NCBI RefSeq assembly: GCF_937616625.2
Contig: NC_065571.1
Span: forward strand, 13,952,501 to 14,016,500
Reading direction: 5' to 3'
Length of the DNA: 64,000 nucleotides
From: Mercurialis annua
Taxonomy: Eukaryota; Streptophyta; Magnoliopsida; Malpighiales; Euphorbiaceae
Positions 47,447 to 59,286 of this stretch are shown piece after piece (within the stretch, counting starts at the first letter, position 1; each line of letters starts with the position of its first letter). The notes under the pieces were generated by a model, which had not been told where the DNA came from, made no database searches, and saw only the letters and a list, made by a program, of their open reading frames with translations. Made by a program: the position numbers and the translations under genes.

Positions 47447-47990
47447 TATATTTCTATAATGTTTAATAATTGTCGAATATTCTAATTGTTAAGTTACAAT
47501 TTATAAACAAATTGCAAAAAAAGGTTAGAAAAATAATAGTTGAATTTTTAATAATGTAAAAGTTCGTTCATATTAATTTGACCTCAAATACTTCAAATAT
47601 ACTTGCTATAATTTTGTATACTTGTAAAATTTACCGATCGCATGTCTTTAGTGGATAACCATAGTAAAGAATGCAACATATCACATTTTAATTATAAGGC
47701 TTTTATTTTTATAACTATAAATGTAGAGAAAACGACATTCCTTCTTCAAAACCATAAAATATTTCTAAATAAATCCTATGATTATTTTAAGAGGAGGATA
47801 AGAACACTTGAGAGCTAAAATTACTATAAACTACGGTTTTTTAAGCCTATTTGACTACAAATACGGTTTGATTATAGGATTTAAAATCTTATATAATAAA
47901 ATCATAATATAAGTGAAATTGTTAATATCAATTAGGTAAGGTGAGAGTCTTGAGTGTTTTTAGCTCTACGATTACTTCAATTATGCCTCA
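47447..47990. other. 3' flank of the peptide gene
   Basis: AT-rich DNA with the presumed 3' UTR at the left. No further gene is visible up to the Helitron 3' border. Confidence 0.4.
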
Positions 47991-48003
47991 CTAGTCGTAA
48001 GCC

Positions 48004-48019
48004 CCGCGCATTTGCGCGG
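48004..48019 (-). repeat. Helitron 3'-terminal hairpin
   Basis: CCGCGC-AAAT-GCGCGG is a perfect 6-bp stem with a 4-base loop near the 3' end of the minus-strand Helitron. Confidence 0.9.
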
Positions 48020-48844
48020 ATCAAATTTATATATAATTTAAAGTATGATAAAATTTTAAAAATATAAATAATGTCAAAAAATTAAAGTGTTGTAATTTGT
48101 AAACTAATAAAATAATAATATTAAAATGCATTCCAATAATCTTTGTAATTGATTTTTAAAATTAAAATATATTTTAATAACATTTTAATTTTTAAATTAT
48201 ATCCAATTTGAAAGTTTTAAAATTTTATTTTTATATCCAAACTTTTCAATTTTTTATCAATTGTGACTAAACGTTTATATAAACCTTTTTTAGAAATTAG
48301 ACATTTTTTTCATATTTGGTCGTAATTGATAAAATATGTATATGTTTGAATTTGAAAATGAAACTCAAAATTCTGGTTACAATTGCAAAAAAAGATGATT
48401 TTATATTAAACGTAATTGTAAAAATTAAAAAATTTGGTTGTAATTAATATAAGATATAAATATTTACATTTAAAAAATGATAGGCTTTAGTAAAATTCTT
48501 AAATGAGCTATTACATTAAAAAACCGACATAATAGATATTAGCACTTTTAAAGCTTATTTTGAAATTAAAATATCAACTGATATAAAGTTTTGTACTTTT
48601 TTATACCGATGAATCCATAGTCTATTTATTGGATTTGCAAGGTTATACATACTAACTGCTTTCACTAAATTAGTTAGTAAGGTTATATATATATCTTTAC
48701 ATTAATTAAATATTATCTCATTTCTAAAGTTATACATACAAAAAAACCATACAATATTTCATTAGAAATCATCCATATTAAATAAATCAATAAATGAACT
48801 TGATATAATAAAACAAATCCTAGCCGCATATCATCCATCTCCCA

Positions 48845-49500
48845 ACAAAGAAACTAACCCTATTCTTGGCTTTCTTTAAGGCCACCTTCCGATCAATATT
48901 TGATCGGCGGTGGTCTCATTTTTCTTTAATTCAGTTTTTATTTACATATTTTATATATAATTATTGTCTTTTGTTATTTTATATTTTTATTTATGGTTGT
49001 TCTTATCTCTCCTTCTATGGAATTTATGTTTCCCTTCGTGGAAATTTTATATTACCCTTTATGGGATTTGATGTTCCTTTTGTGAATCTTCTATTGCGGT
49101 GCAGATTTGAATTGTTTATGATGGAATTTTTGTTTTTAGGTTTTCAATTGAATTCATTCAAAGATATAATCCAGTTGAACAATTGAGGTTGAAACTGTCA
49201 GAGCTGTAGATTGTATTTTGATAAAGTGCACTTTGAATCTAATGCCCAATTGACGAAATCCAAATCAGTTGCTTTCAGAAGACATCGTAATGCTTTATCA
49301 ACAATTTGCAATTTTCGATTTCATATTGCTATCGGAAATTCTTATCTCATTTATTTATGCAAGAGGGTTGCAGCCTTTGTTTATTTATTTGTCTTTTAAT
49401 GTATTCGCAAGAAGTTATATGCTTGAATTGTAATATTTTTTCTAGTGCTGCAATAAAGTCCTACATTTCTTCTAAAAAAAATAAAAAAAAAATCAAAAGA
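48845..49500 (+). other. Retroposed-looking segment with A-rich tail inside the Helitron
   Basis: A transcript-like tract ends with GCTGCAATAAAGTCC and TTCTTCTAAAAAAAATAAAAAAAAAATC. It is inverted relative to the Helitron and carries no recognisable protein. It could be a LINE 3' end, a processed transcript or gene-derived DNA captured by the Helitron. Confidence 0.35.
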
Positions 49501-51028
49501 TCGTCAAAAAACAAAAAAAAAATATATAATATTTATTATCTTTTCACTACTTAAAAAAATAAACGAAATAAGAAAAAGATCAGAAATAAAAGGAGATCTA
49601 GTTTGAATTTAAGCTATATTATTAATGCACACTTACATATTAATTATGAAAATATGCGGATCTCATTAGCTTTTTCATTTTAGCATTTGCATAGTTATCT
49701 TTGTTATTCTAACAATTAAACTAATGTACTTTTAAATTTTAACCTCCCTTTGTCAATTGTGTGCGGTGAAAGTTTATGCAAAAAGAATTTTCATATTCAA
49801 AACAATAGTTAAATTCATTTAAAGATATAAAAAATACTCTATCAGTTGATTATGGTCGTATTATATGGAATATATACATTAAATTTCTGAAGAAATCATT
49901 ATAGTACAAAAATAATAAAGTACAATATAATTTATAATTCACAATATATTGCAGTTTAACATCAGTTAAAGAAAGAAAGTTTTATTTCTTCACTTACAAT
50001 GCAGAGAAAACATAAAAAAATCATACCGCTAATTAAGTATCAATATTTGAAAATGTGTACTTGATTCTCTTTGATATAATTTCCCCGTTTTCAATACAAT
50101 AATAAAAAATGAAATATATGTATTAGCAGTTAATTTAGCAGATAAAAAAACAAAAAAAAAACAAAAATATCACATAGAAACTTAAAAGATAAAATAAGTA
50201 AAAGAAGAGAAAAAAGCATATAAAAATATTATATCAAATAAGAAAAGACGGTGTTTATCAAACTGTAATTTAACTCCTGCTTTTGTTTGTCATTATCAAA
50301 ATTTATTTAAGATGAAGACTTATTCAGTTAGAGGTAACAGTGAACCCAACAGAGCTATGTCTTTTTATTTTCAAAATATAAAACCAAATAACATAACTAC
50401 ATTTTCAAATCATTCCAAGAATTCTCTTTTTGAATCAAAATCAAATTACTTCAATTTATAATGTAACTGAAACAAACTCTTTAATTCAATCTTACTCAAA
50501 AATTCCAAAACTCTTTGAGGTAGTTTATCACTTGTCTTAATGACAATTATTCTTCCGCTACAAATTTCATAAGTCATTCTGATTCACAAAATACAACCAT
50601 GTATGATACTTATTGATAGCAAGAGTAATCATCATTTAATAATATGTACAAAATACAATAATATATTACAATTTGTTCAATCATTCAAAGGCATATTAAA
50701 GCCCCAATAGATTGTAGAACAATTAAACATACCTTCTATTTGCTGTTTATGAATAGTTTCTCCTCTATAAAATAAATAAATTAACATGATGCACGGTTTG
50801 GAATCTGGAGACTGCACGGCTTGGAATTGAAAGGAAATTAAAAATAAATAAAATAGGTAGTTTATATAGATTAGGATATTGATATAGATTGGAACTCATA
50901 ACAAAACTTCCATTAAATAATTAAATTAAATTAAGTATTTTAAAAAAAGTGGAGACTATGAGAATGTTCTATTTGGTGAGAATCAATGAGAGCTCTCCGT
51001 TGGTCCTCTCAATTATATAATATATAGA

Positions 51029-53829
51029 TTATATACGTACTTTAATCTCTCATCATTTACGTCATTAATTTCATTATGTATGCAAACATATGAAGAAGAA
51101 GTGCATGCCTATAATCAATAGGTGTGTGCATGTTCTTTGACGGGCGTACGCTCTTCTTCCATTGGCATCTATCCATTGAATTTTATGTTTGATTCTTAAT
51201 TTTGCTCTTGGGATGTTTTAGTTAATGTAATATACGCCAGTATCGGAAATTAAGCGTACCTGAATCGTATACAATTAGAATTAATATATCCTAGTTGATT
51301 CGATGGGATAAACTTAACTAATGACAGAAACACGATATCAGCATTAAGTACTTTAGGACGAAAGCGTTAAGAGCCAAAAATGATTGAAACTCATGTTAGA
51401 TATGATGAACAAGTGTTATTCACTTATAAGTATTGTTCACTTATTTGAGGAAAACGAGGAAGTGTTATTCACTTACTTGATAGGTGCGAGAATGCTTATA
51501 TAAAAATTCGATAACCTATTTAAAAAATCTTTTCCAACCGAAATTTATGTTTTCTTATTTGGAAGTGTATGATACAAACTAACATGAATACTTATAAGAT
51601 CTTTGGCTATTTTAGGATTGATAAAATTAAATAGAATCCATTAAAATAACATTCACGATAATAATCAGCTAGTGGTTAGAAACCGTTTGATTGATTAAGA
51701 TATTTAGACAATTGCAAAAACAAAATGCACATCAGTTAACAAAAATAATTGTTTTCATTTCTAAGATGCAGGACATCATAATTCATTGTTAGAAATATTT
51801 AGAATATTTGAAAGGTAAATTGAATGATAAAAGAAAATGTTTATTTTGTCAAACCAAAAGACATTGGAAAAGATTTTGCATTGAGTTTTGGAATACTTAA
51901 AGGGAAAAGACGAGAGAAAAGATAATTCTACCGAGAATATGTCTATCTTGTGTTCCAATATTGATAGCTCATTTAAAAGTTTTGGTATTGGATACTAAAG
52001 ATAGTTCTCACATTTGTGAAAGCGCGGAGCGGAGGGTGCGGGTCTGAATCGTATATTTCAATTCAAAATCTTAATACACAATCCGGGTGTTGATCACATC
52101 AATATGATAACATAAGATCATTGTATCATCTAGTTTTAATAGCAAACATCTAAGAATCCAAGAAGAATGCCTCTGTCGATTCTCCAATGATTCTTATAGT
52201 CCCGAAAGTACAATGACCTCAAACTCGTCCACATGAGTATTCTCCCCAATTAATCCTTACCCAAAATGATTAGATTGATTTCCTCTGTCGAGAGACCCAA
52301 TCTCAACTCTCATTACGATCACCTCCTTACTCGGATGCTTAAAAGCGTCTCCAAGTGTTTAATGATTGATGAACTTATTTTTTGAACACCTTCCCGCGAC
52401 CTTAAGCTTTCTTAATGTTCCCACTTGATCTCAATCAAGTGAATAATCTAAAAAAATTAGCAACTTCCTTTTAATAACTATTGCATATAGCTCTAATTAA
52501 ACTGCTTAGCTTATTTCAAGCATAAGCTTATGTTGAGAGAATTTGTGTATGATTGTACTAATAAAAGAAAATTCATCTTCTTTATAAAGGGTAGAGCTCT
52601 TACTCTCCTTAAGACATGTGTTAGGTTAAGTGTCACACACTTAGTCTAAAGTTATGCTCCCATAAGGCACATATCATGCATATGTGTAGCCATATAAAGA
52701 ACATGTATACCCAGACTAACATTTAGTTCAAGGTCATTTTCATCATGCATTGGTGTTAATCCTACATGGATTATTCCATTAATTTTAATTAGTGCTAAGT
52801 GTGACGTATTCCAGTAATTAACCACTCTTAAGCCACTGACCACTAAATTTGGTAAAAGTACAATTAGGCTCCTACTAGTTTGTAACTTTTACAAATTAGT
52901 ACCTAATTGAACTTTGTTTTCCACTTAAATCAAATTTCGAGATGTGCTAGTATTTTTATCAAATTCGATATTTAGTAAAACAATCGTTTGCATACCATAT
53001 TGTGCGGCTAACTAGATTCAAATCTATATGTATAATATCCCATGTTTTTTCGGAAGTTTTATCGAAGTTTCAGCTTATTTTCTGATTGTATACATGTAGA
53101 TTTTTGTCCACGTGTTTGAATTTTCATTGGCTTGTTGTCTGATCAATGCATAGATTGAGATTCTAAGTGATCATCTATGTGGTTTCATGTTTGGGTTGCA
53201 TTGGATTTGAATCGGGTTTTAAATCGTTGTATTTTTGTTTTCGTCCGAAGTTTAAAAAGTGGTTTTAAGTTGTTGGACGATCGTCTAAAAGTTTTAGACG
53301 ATTGTCTGTATTCAAGATTTTGGACGATCGTCAGATTTTAGAGGATCATCTATTTCGATCTGTATAAAAAATTTGAGTTTTGTTTTAATTTACATTTTTG
53401 CTCGAGATCTCAAACTTAAACACCATTTTCTTCCATTTCAAGCTGATTTCACCTACCCTAAACCTAAACTAAGTTGTTTTAAGATTCAATCTTAGTTTTG
53501 AACACCCTTTTTATGGATTAAGAAGATTTAGGTGCATGCAAATGGAATTTTGAAGTTTTTCAAAGTTGATCATTCATTATAGAGTTGAATTTCTTTCTCA
53601 AACTTTTGAATTCTGAGTTTTTATTATTGAAAGAGGTTAATGATCATCCATGTGACTCATTATCCTTGTTTTCATGTTAGTTCAAAGATGGATTGGTGGA
53701 TTGTACATGTTAATGGTTTGTTGTCCATGCTAAACATGTTTATATGACTTGTTTATGGATTTATCATAGATTAGGGTGACATGCATGTTAGTTTTTGTCA
53801 ATGTTAGTGGCTGGGTTTGACATGCATTA
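51029..53829. other. Repeat-like DNA without a gene, partly LTR-like
   Basis: From about 52020 the sequence has LTR or leader character (for example TTTATAAAGGGTAGAGCTC near 52580 and a conserved-looking block at 52600-52980). Near 53265-53350 there are four degenerate GACGATCGTC palindromes. No gag, pol or host coding region can be recognised, so I leave the class open. Confidence 0.35.
53265..53350. repeat. Cluster of GACGATCGTC palindromes
   Basis: GACGATCGTC occurs at about 53275 and 53330, with variants GACGATTGTC and GAGGATCATC between and after. Each is followed by a T/A-rich spacer of about 15-20 bases. This resembles enhancer-like repeats of an LTR U3, but that is inference. Confidence 0.6.
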
Positions 53830-55960
53830 TCACGACCCAAATTATTGAGCTGAGACCGACGCTAGGGAATGGTAGTTCCGAAACCCATAGCAAGCCTAAA
53901 ACTCACTGAAATATTTTTGCAAATATCAATCATACACTGACCTTACAAACAGAAGCATTTATACAAACATACATTTAGATACACTAGTAAAACATTACAA
54001 GTTATAGGGCCTATCGTTTTTGTATCCTGTACATACTAGACCGACATAAACTACTAGTGTCAAGGTCACATCACGGGTATCCAAATCCGTGGTACAAAAT
54101 ACAATAATCGTAGTCAACATAAAATCATGTTGATGTACTAGGCCACAACTCTGGTCAAAACATTATACTACTGCAGCTAATATGGAAGTCAGGACTGTTC
54201 ATTGCAAAATTGACTTCCGGTCAAAGGATGAACTTCTAGCAGAGTCTAGAGTCAAGGTACCTGAAAAACATTTTCAACAAGAGGTTCAGCTTAAGCTGAA
54301 ACAAATGATAGAAAGTTGGGTACCAAAAAGATACAAATTAAAGGTTTGGTATAATTTTGAATCAAGGCCCAAAGGTTCGGTACCATTTCTTTCAATAACC
54401 CGGGATTGGGCTTTTGCCCTAATTTTGAACAATACGTTCGATTTTGATTTAAATAGACTTTAAAACGGAAACGAGGGCGTTCTAGATGATTTAAAATGAT
54501 TATGATATGAAATGCGATTGGTTTGTCTTAATGATACGACGTTCTAATCAAGTTATGGATTATTCAAGTCGATTAAAGAAAAGATGTTAAAAATATATAC
54601 TGAAAATGAAAATATATGCTTATTGTTAGGATTTGTTTATAATCTATAAGATATGTGTATTATTTCTAGAGTCAACTTTAGAATTAGGATTGTTTATGTG
54701 AATTATATTTTAATGTCTCAATCCTACATTAGATCTGACGAGTCATCCAGCTATCGGATCAGGAACTCAAGGAGCTTAACGGTTAGGATTTACGTGGTTA
54801 TTTTAGGATAGCGATTTCTGTGAGTTTGTATTTATTTACTTTGAATATTTAAAAATGCATTTTCTTATATTTTTAAATGTTTTATATGAATCGCACTGCA
54901 TACAGTATTTTGAAACTAGTATAAATTCGATGAAACATGCTACCTATTGGGTCTCAATAGGACTACATGTGCACCAGAAATATCAATCTAGGATTGTGAC
55001 TTAGTAAGGATGGCAGAGGGTAAGTCTTGATACATTTTAAATATTAGATACAAGATTAGTATGGTTGAGGCTCTAGGGACTAGGATCTCGGTGGAGGTAG
55101 ACTCTCGGGACCAGTATCTAGTGAGTTAACTCGGTAGACCCGTGAATCTCTCAGGACTCACATCTTGAGAATAAGAAATAGTCGATGGTTAACTCGCTAG
55201 AGCTATGAATTTCTCAGGACCGTGCCACTGAACGGTTAACTCGGTAGAACTGGAATCTATCCGGACCGTGCTAAAAAGAACATATTGATATGTGTTTATA
55301 CAATCATTATAAACAAAATTAGAGACGAGATTAATATTATATTTGTGATTTATAGCTATTTGTGGATTAGGTTTTATTCGAATCTGTATTTATCAGTATG
55401 CAAACAGTACTTATATCATGTGATTTAAAGTTTTAAATTGATATTCCTTAGTAATTTATATGAACTCACTCACATTTATCTAACACGTGGTTTCCAAACA
55501 TTTTACAAGTTTATATAAGTTTGTTGGAGTGGACTTCCACGTTCTTGTCTGAAAGTCTGATTTTAAAAAGTATATGTAAAATGATATTTTTATTCTAGCA
55601 TCGTAGTAGTACTAGAACTATGTGTTTATTCTACACCATAGGCTTAGTCTATAAACTTAGCGTGCTCTGATAATAGTTTTTGGTATACACTTGGGATATT
55701 GAAAGGCTGTATATGTTATCTGGTAAAATGTTTATGGCTACAACAAATTTGACCTTGGAAGCTATTTAATAGTAGATATGCTTATCGAGGTATTTAAATA
55801 ATGAATGTTATAACGATTTCAATGAGTTTTCGAAAACGAATCTTGTATGTTATAAAGTTTTTAAAAGCGAAACATTTACAGTGGTTCGGCTTGCTACGAG
55901 TTTCGGAATTACCACTCCCACTCCCTAACAACGGCGTCGGCCCAAAATTTTAGGTCGTGA
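53830..55960. mobile_element. Element with about 80-bp imperfect terminal inverted repeats, class uncertain
   Basis: The left end TCACGACCCAAATT..GACGCTAGGGA..GTTCCGAAACCC.TAGCAAGCC is mirrored at the right by GGCTTGCTACGAGTTTCGGAA..TCCCTAAC..GGTCGTGA. CATTA flanks both ends (53825-53829 and 55961-55965), a possible 5-bp TSD. The inside has an ATG frame of 93 codons (54182-54463) of unknown kind and tandem GGTTAACTCGGTAGA repeats (55125-55270). Long inverted ends suggest a Mutator-like or other DNA transposon. Ends of the form GGTCGTGACA also occur at some gypsy LTR borders, so two LTR pieces in opposite orientation are the rival reading. Confidence 0.5.
55120..55275. repeat. Degenerate tandem repeat, about three units
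   Basis: The unit is built on GTTAACTCG.TAGA, then TGAAT.TCTCAGGACCGTG. Three copies start near 55125, 55188 and 55233, with spacings of about 45-65 bp and an insertion in the first. Confidence 0.65.
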
Positions 55961-55981
55961 CATTATATAAGCCCTTATCGA

Positions 55982-56947
55982 TAGGGATGGCAATGGGGCG
56001 GGGTGGGGATGGGGAAGCTATCCCCATCCCCGTCCCCACTTCTATGGGGAATCCACATCCCCGTCCCCATTTATTTGATGGGGTTTAATTCATCCCCATC
56101 CCCATACCCATAGATTCCCCATCCCCATGGTGATCCCCACATCCCCGTCTAATTCTAATATAAATATTTAAATATTTTTATTATTTTCATAAAATATTTA
56201 TAAAAAAAATACTATCTGTTCAATATTAATAATAATAAAAAATTATAAATTACATTATCCAAAAATTAATTAATCATCTAAAATATTCAGCAATTTTAAA
56301 TATTAAAATAAAATAAATAAAATAAAATCGTTAAAAATCATTACTTAATATTCTGATAATTAAATAAAATTATTAAAATTTTGGCCAATATATTAAAAAT
56401 TGTAATAAATTATATAAAAATAAAGGCTTAAATGCATGAAAAATCATGAACTATCGCGTGTTTTTGGTATTTAACACGAACTTTGAATTTTGGCTTAAAA
56501 ATACATGAACTTTCAACTTTTTGCAATTAAGACCAAGTGTGAATTTTTTTTTTAAAAACGGCGTCGTTTTAGGTCCAAAGCGGCACCGTTTTATGGCCAA
56601 AACGACGTCGTTTTATGTCCGAAATGGTGTCCATGTTATTATTGCAAAAATTTGAAAGTTTGTGTATTTCTATGCCAAAATTAAAAGTTCGTGTTAAATA
56701 CCAAAAACACGCGATAGTTCGTGATTTTTGGAGCATTTAAGCCAAAACTAAATTGGGTCCCCATGGGGACGGGGATGGGGATCCCCATGGGGTGGGGACT
56801 ACACTCCCCGTCCCCTCCCCATCCTCGTGGACGGGGAATAATCTTCCCCCATCCCCATACCCATGGGGACAATTGGTGGGGATTCCCCGCCCATTAGGGG
56901 CGGGTCCCCATGGGGATCGGGGAATTCCCTCCCCATTGCCATCCCTA
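55982..56947. mobile_element. Non-autonomous hAT element with exact 8-bp TSD, carrying a nested MITE
   Basis: The TSD is CTTATCGA (55974-55981 and 56948-56955). The ends are TAGGGATGGCAATGGGG and CCCCATTGCCATCCCTA, a widespread plant hAT terminus. The subterminal regions are G/C-rich repeats of GGGGATGGGGA-type words on both sides in inverted orientation. The 56425-56743 MITE sits in the AT-rich core. Confidence 0.95.
56425..56743. mobile_element. Palindromic MITE, Mutator-like (9-bp TSD, one mismatch), nested in hAT
   Basis: A 319-bp hairpin element. The ends are GGCTTAAATGC and GCATTTAAGCC, and the flanks AAAAATAAA (56416-56424) and AAAACTAAA (56744-56752). ATCGCGTGTTTTTGGTATTT in the left arm answers AAATACCAAAAACACGCGAT in the right. 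The centre has three AACGGCGTCGTTTT-like words. Confidence 0.9.
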
Positions 56948-56955
56948 CTTATCGA

Positions 56956-57075
56956 TTACTGTCTTGCAGTTCTCATCATCTTTTATACATTGTTTAATCA
57001 AATCTGTTGAGAAATCGTTCATCTATGCATATTTTGTTAATTTTAATGGAAAATTTACCCTATGATAAAAAAACT
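56956..57075 (+). mobile_element. Retroposon 3' tail (same family as 37833-38145)
   Basis: Similarity to 37990-38125 starts before the hAT insertion (TATAAGCCC at 55966) and goes on after it (CTTGCAGTTCTCATCAT). It ends in GATAAAAAAAC. The hAT element therefore interrupts a LINE-like 3' tail. Confidence 0.45.
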
Positions 57076-57460
57076 TCTATGGCTAATCAATTATGTCTTG
57101 TCACATGAAATCTGATTGGTTCAATATGCAATCAACACTAAATTTAATTTTTTCAGTCTAAATGATTGATTATTAATTAAGTGTCAACAAAATGCGATTG
57201 TTGTGATAAAAATACATCTTTACACCTTTTTTGACATTCAGCTAAGAAAACATGAGGAACATTGTTTATAGGCTTCTTTAAATAAGTACCCTACATGGCT
57301 ATATTTAATTAGATTTTTACTGTTGACCAAAAAAAAGTTGATGACCTATTTTTTATGTTTCTAAATTGCACAAATAACTTTATAATATTTGAGGATTACT
57401 GTCAACTATAAAAAAGGAAGGAAGTGGTTACAAGAATCAAAATCTCCTATAAAATCTCAA

Positions 57461-57462
<2 letters not shown>

Positions 57463-57514
<52 letters not shown>
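57463..57514. repeat. (AT)n microsatellite
   Basis: An uninterrupted run of about 25 AT units. Confidence 0.95.
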
Positions 57515-57517
<3 letters not shown>

Positions 57518-57744
57518 AGTAATATTCAAAAATCTTTAATAATCCTTAAGTATAGTAACTGATAATTTGAATTATATGCCATAAACGGCAAAAGGGAAAC
57601 CAAAAAAATAAAATGATTAAAAAAATGAAAACAACAAGCATTTGAGAAACAAAAAAAATCCAGCGAGAAATTCATCAACTCATCATAAACAATCAACAAA
57701 TATGAATACACAATATAAATTCATTTATTTGTAAAAAAAAACTG

Positions 57745-58350
57745 ATATACTGTCAGTTTACATGTAATTAACCATTAATAAATTAAATTTAATAAAAAAA
57801 CTATTAACATCATAAAATCATTTTTAGATAAATGTAACAATAATATATCCTAAAATTAACAGTACATCAAATTAGTTAACTGTCAGTTAACCAGTAGTCA
57901 CTTATTAGTTAACTTTAACTAATAAAAAAATAAATAATTAACATTATGTATTCATGTTTTAGATAACCAACACAAATATAGTTAACTAATAGTTAACCGT
58001 TAGAAAATATATAATTACCCCCTAATTATTTTAAAAATTATTCAAATATAACAAAAAAACAACCGAACATCAAATTTCAATTATTTTAAAAATAATCATA
58101 CGTATAAAAATACTGTTAGTTAACTTTTAGTCACATATTAGTTAACTGTAATTAAAAAAAAGTAATTATCAATATATATTCATGTTTTAAATAAAAAAAT
58201 CATACAAAGTTAATTAACTATTAATTAACCATTAGAAAACATATAGTTAACCTTAATTATTTTTGAATAATTAAAAACATAAAATACAAATTAACATGAA
58301 GTTAATGCAGTTAACTATTAGGATATTATTAATAAACCATTAGTTAACCA
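57745..58350. repeat. Degenerate tandem repeat, unit about 220-240 bp, 2-3 copies
   Basis: Two adjacent units (about 57880-58110 and 58110-58350) share, in order, TTAGTTAACT, GT(AG)TCA(C)..TTAGTTAACT, TATTCATGTTTTA, TAACTA.TAGTTAACC(A/G)TTAGAAAA and TAATTATTTT. A third, poorer unit starts at about 57745. The motif TTAGTTAAC recurs more than ten times. Confidence 0.65.
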
Positions 58351-59286
58351 ACTAGAACATCAAGCCATAAAATACAAAAATTGTTGTTGTTTCGCGGACA
58401 TAAATTACAACGATTACATCAGATTCAAAATGAACAGAGAATACAAAAAAATCGAACACAAGAAATACAAAAACTCCATGTTGTTAAAGAAAAAATAGCA
58501 CTTTTGATTCCATCTTGTTGTTATAAACAACGAACCATCTCTCTTCTTTAAAACTACCGAGCCGCCGTCACTGCCGTTGAAAAAGACAAAGAATATGGAG
58601 TTGATGTTGTACTTGGGGATGGCACGAATGGTTGGCAATGAGTGGGTGGCTGCCAGAGCGTAGATGAAGAGATTGCCGGTGGAGAGAGGAGAGCCGAAGG
58701 AAAGGATTTCACAAGAGGGAAGGAAAGAAATCGCCAAATGAGAAGGAGATGCGGACCGCCGTAGAAAAAGAAAAAATGGTTGGAGGAAAAGGAAAAGGAG
58801 AGAAACAATTAAAATAAAATGGAAAGATTTGGTCAATGGAGTAATGGAGAGAAATATGACAAAAATCTATGAAAAATCTAAGATAAATGGAAACATGCAA
58901 ATCAATTATGAGAGGTTACCAATAATGAGAGAATCATGGGAGGTTACCATTTTGGATAGTTGTATTTTGCTAATTTAAAAAGTATCTTTGTGCAAAGCAA
59001 AATTATTAAAATCAAATTAAAAAATTGGTAATAGTGTAATTCAAAATGAACTTTTGCTCTAGTAAAATTTAAAATAAAATAGTCTAAGCTAGTAACCTGG
59101 GTAATTTTCTCTTGTTTATATTGGCCCAAAATATGAAAATGGATCATGGGATTAGATGGGCTTATTTAGGTATGCGGCATGTTTAACAAATTAGATTAGT
59201 ATTTTTAATGATTATTTATCTATTTCATTTAAGAGTTTTAGTCCAATTAAAATATAGTTTCCTATTATAAGGGGGTTTTATTTTTA
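58351..59286. other. Region with a gene-like patch but no supported gene
   Basis: The patch 58555-58790 is less AT-rich and contains GCCGCCGTCACTGCCG and purine-rich tracts, like the leader-like interior of the 8792-9823 element. The minus strand has a 140-codon frame rich in Phe, Ser and Leu with no recognisable domain. It is probably transposon interior. Confidence 0.3.

Larger units (their letters stand above)
47991..51028 (-). mobile_element. Complete non-autonomous Helitron
   Basis: On the minus strand the element starts with TCTATATATTATATAATTG (5' end at 51028) and ends at 47991 with CTAG. A GC-rich hairpin, CCGCGCAAATGCGCGG (48004-48019), lies 9 bases before the CTAG. The flanking bases are A on the 5' side and T on the 3' side, as expected for insertion between A and T without TSD. 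The early sequence GAGAGGACCAACGGAGAG agrees with the common plant Helitron 5' start. Length is 3038 bp. There is no Rep/helicase, so it was moved by another copy's protein. Confidence 0.9.

Noticed and set aside
52560..52980. Definite Copia LTR
   Set aside because: The wording is LTR-like, but I could not find TG..CA borders, a primer-binding site or a TSD.
54182..54463. 93-codon ATG frame as a host gene
   Set aside because: No recognisable domain, and it lies inside an element with inverted ends; treated as transposon interior.
55655..55690. Met-tRNA primer-binding site on the minus strand (TATCAGAGCA)
   Set aside because: Only part of TGGTATCAGAGC is present and no LTR border adjoins it; kept only as a reason for doubt about the class of the 53830-55960 element.
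58414..58836. 140-codon minus-strand frame as a gene
   Set aside because: Composition is Phe/Ser/Leu-rich with no domain and overlapping alternative frames; it looks like transposon interior.
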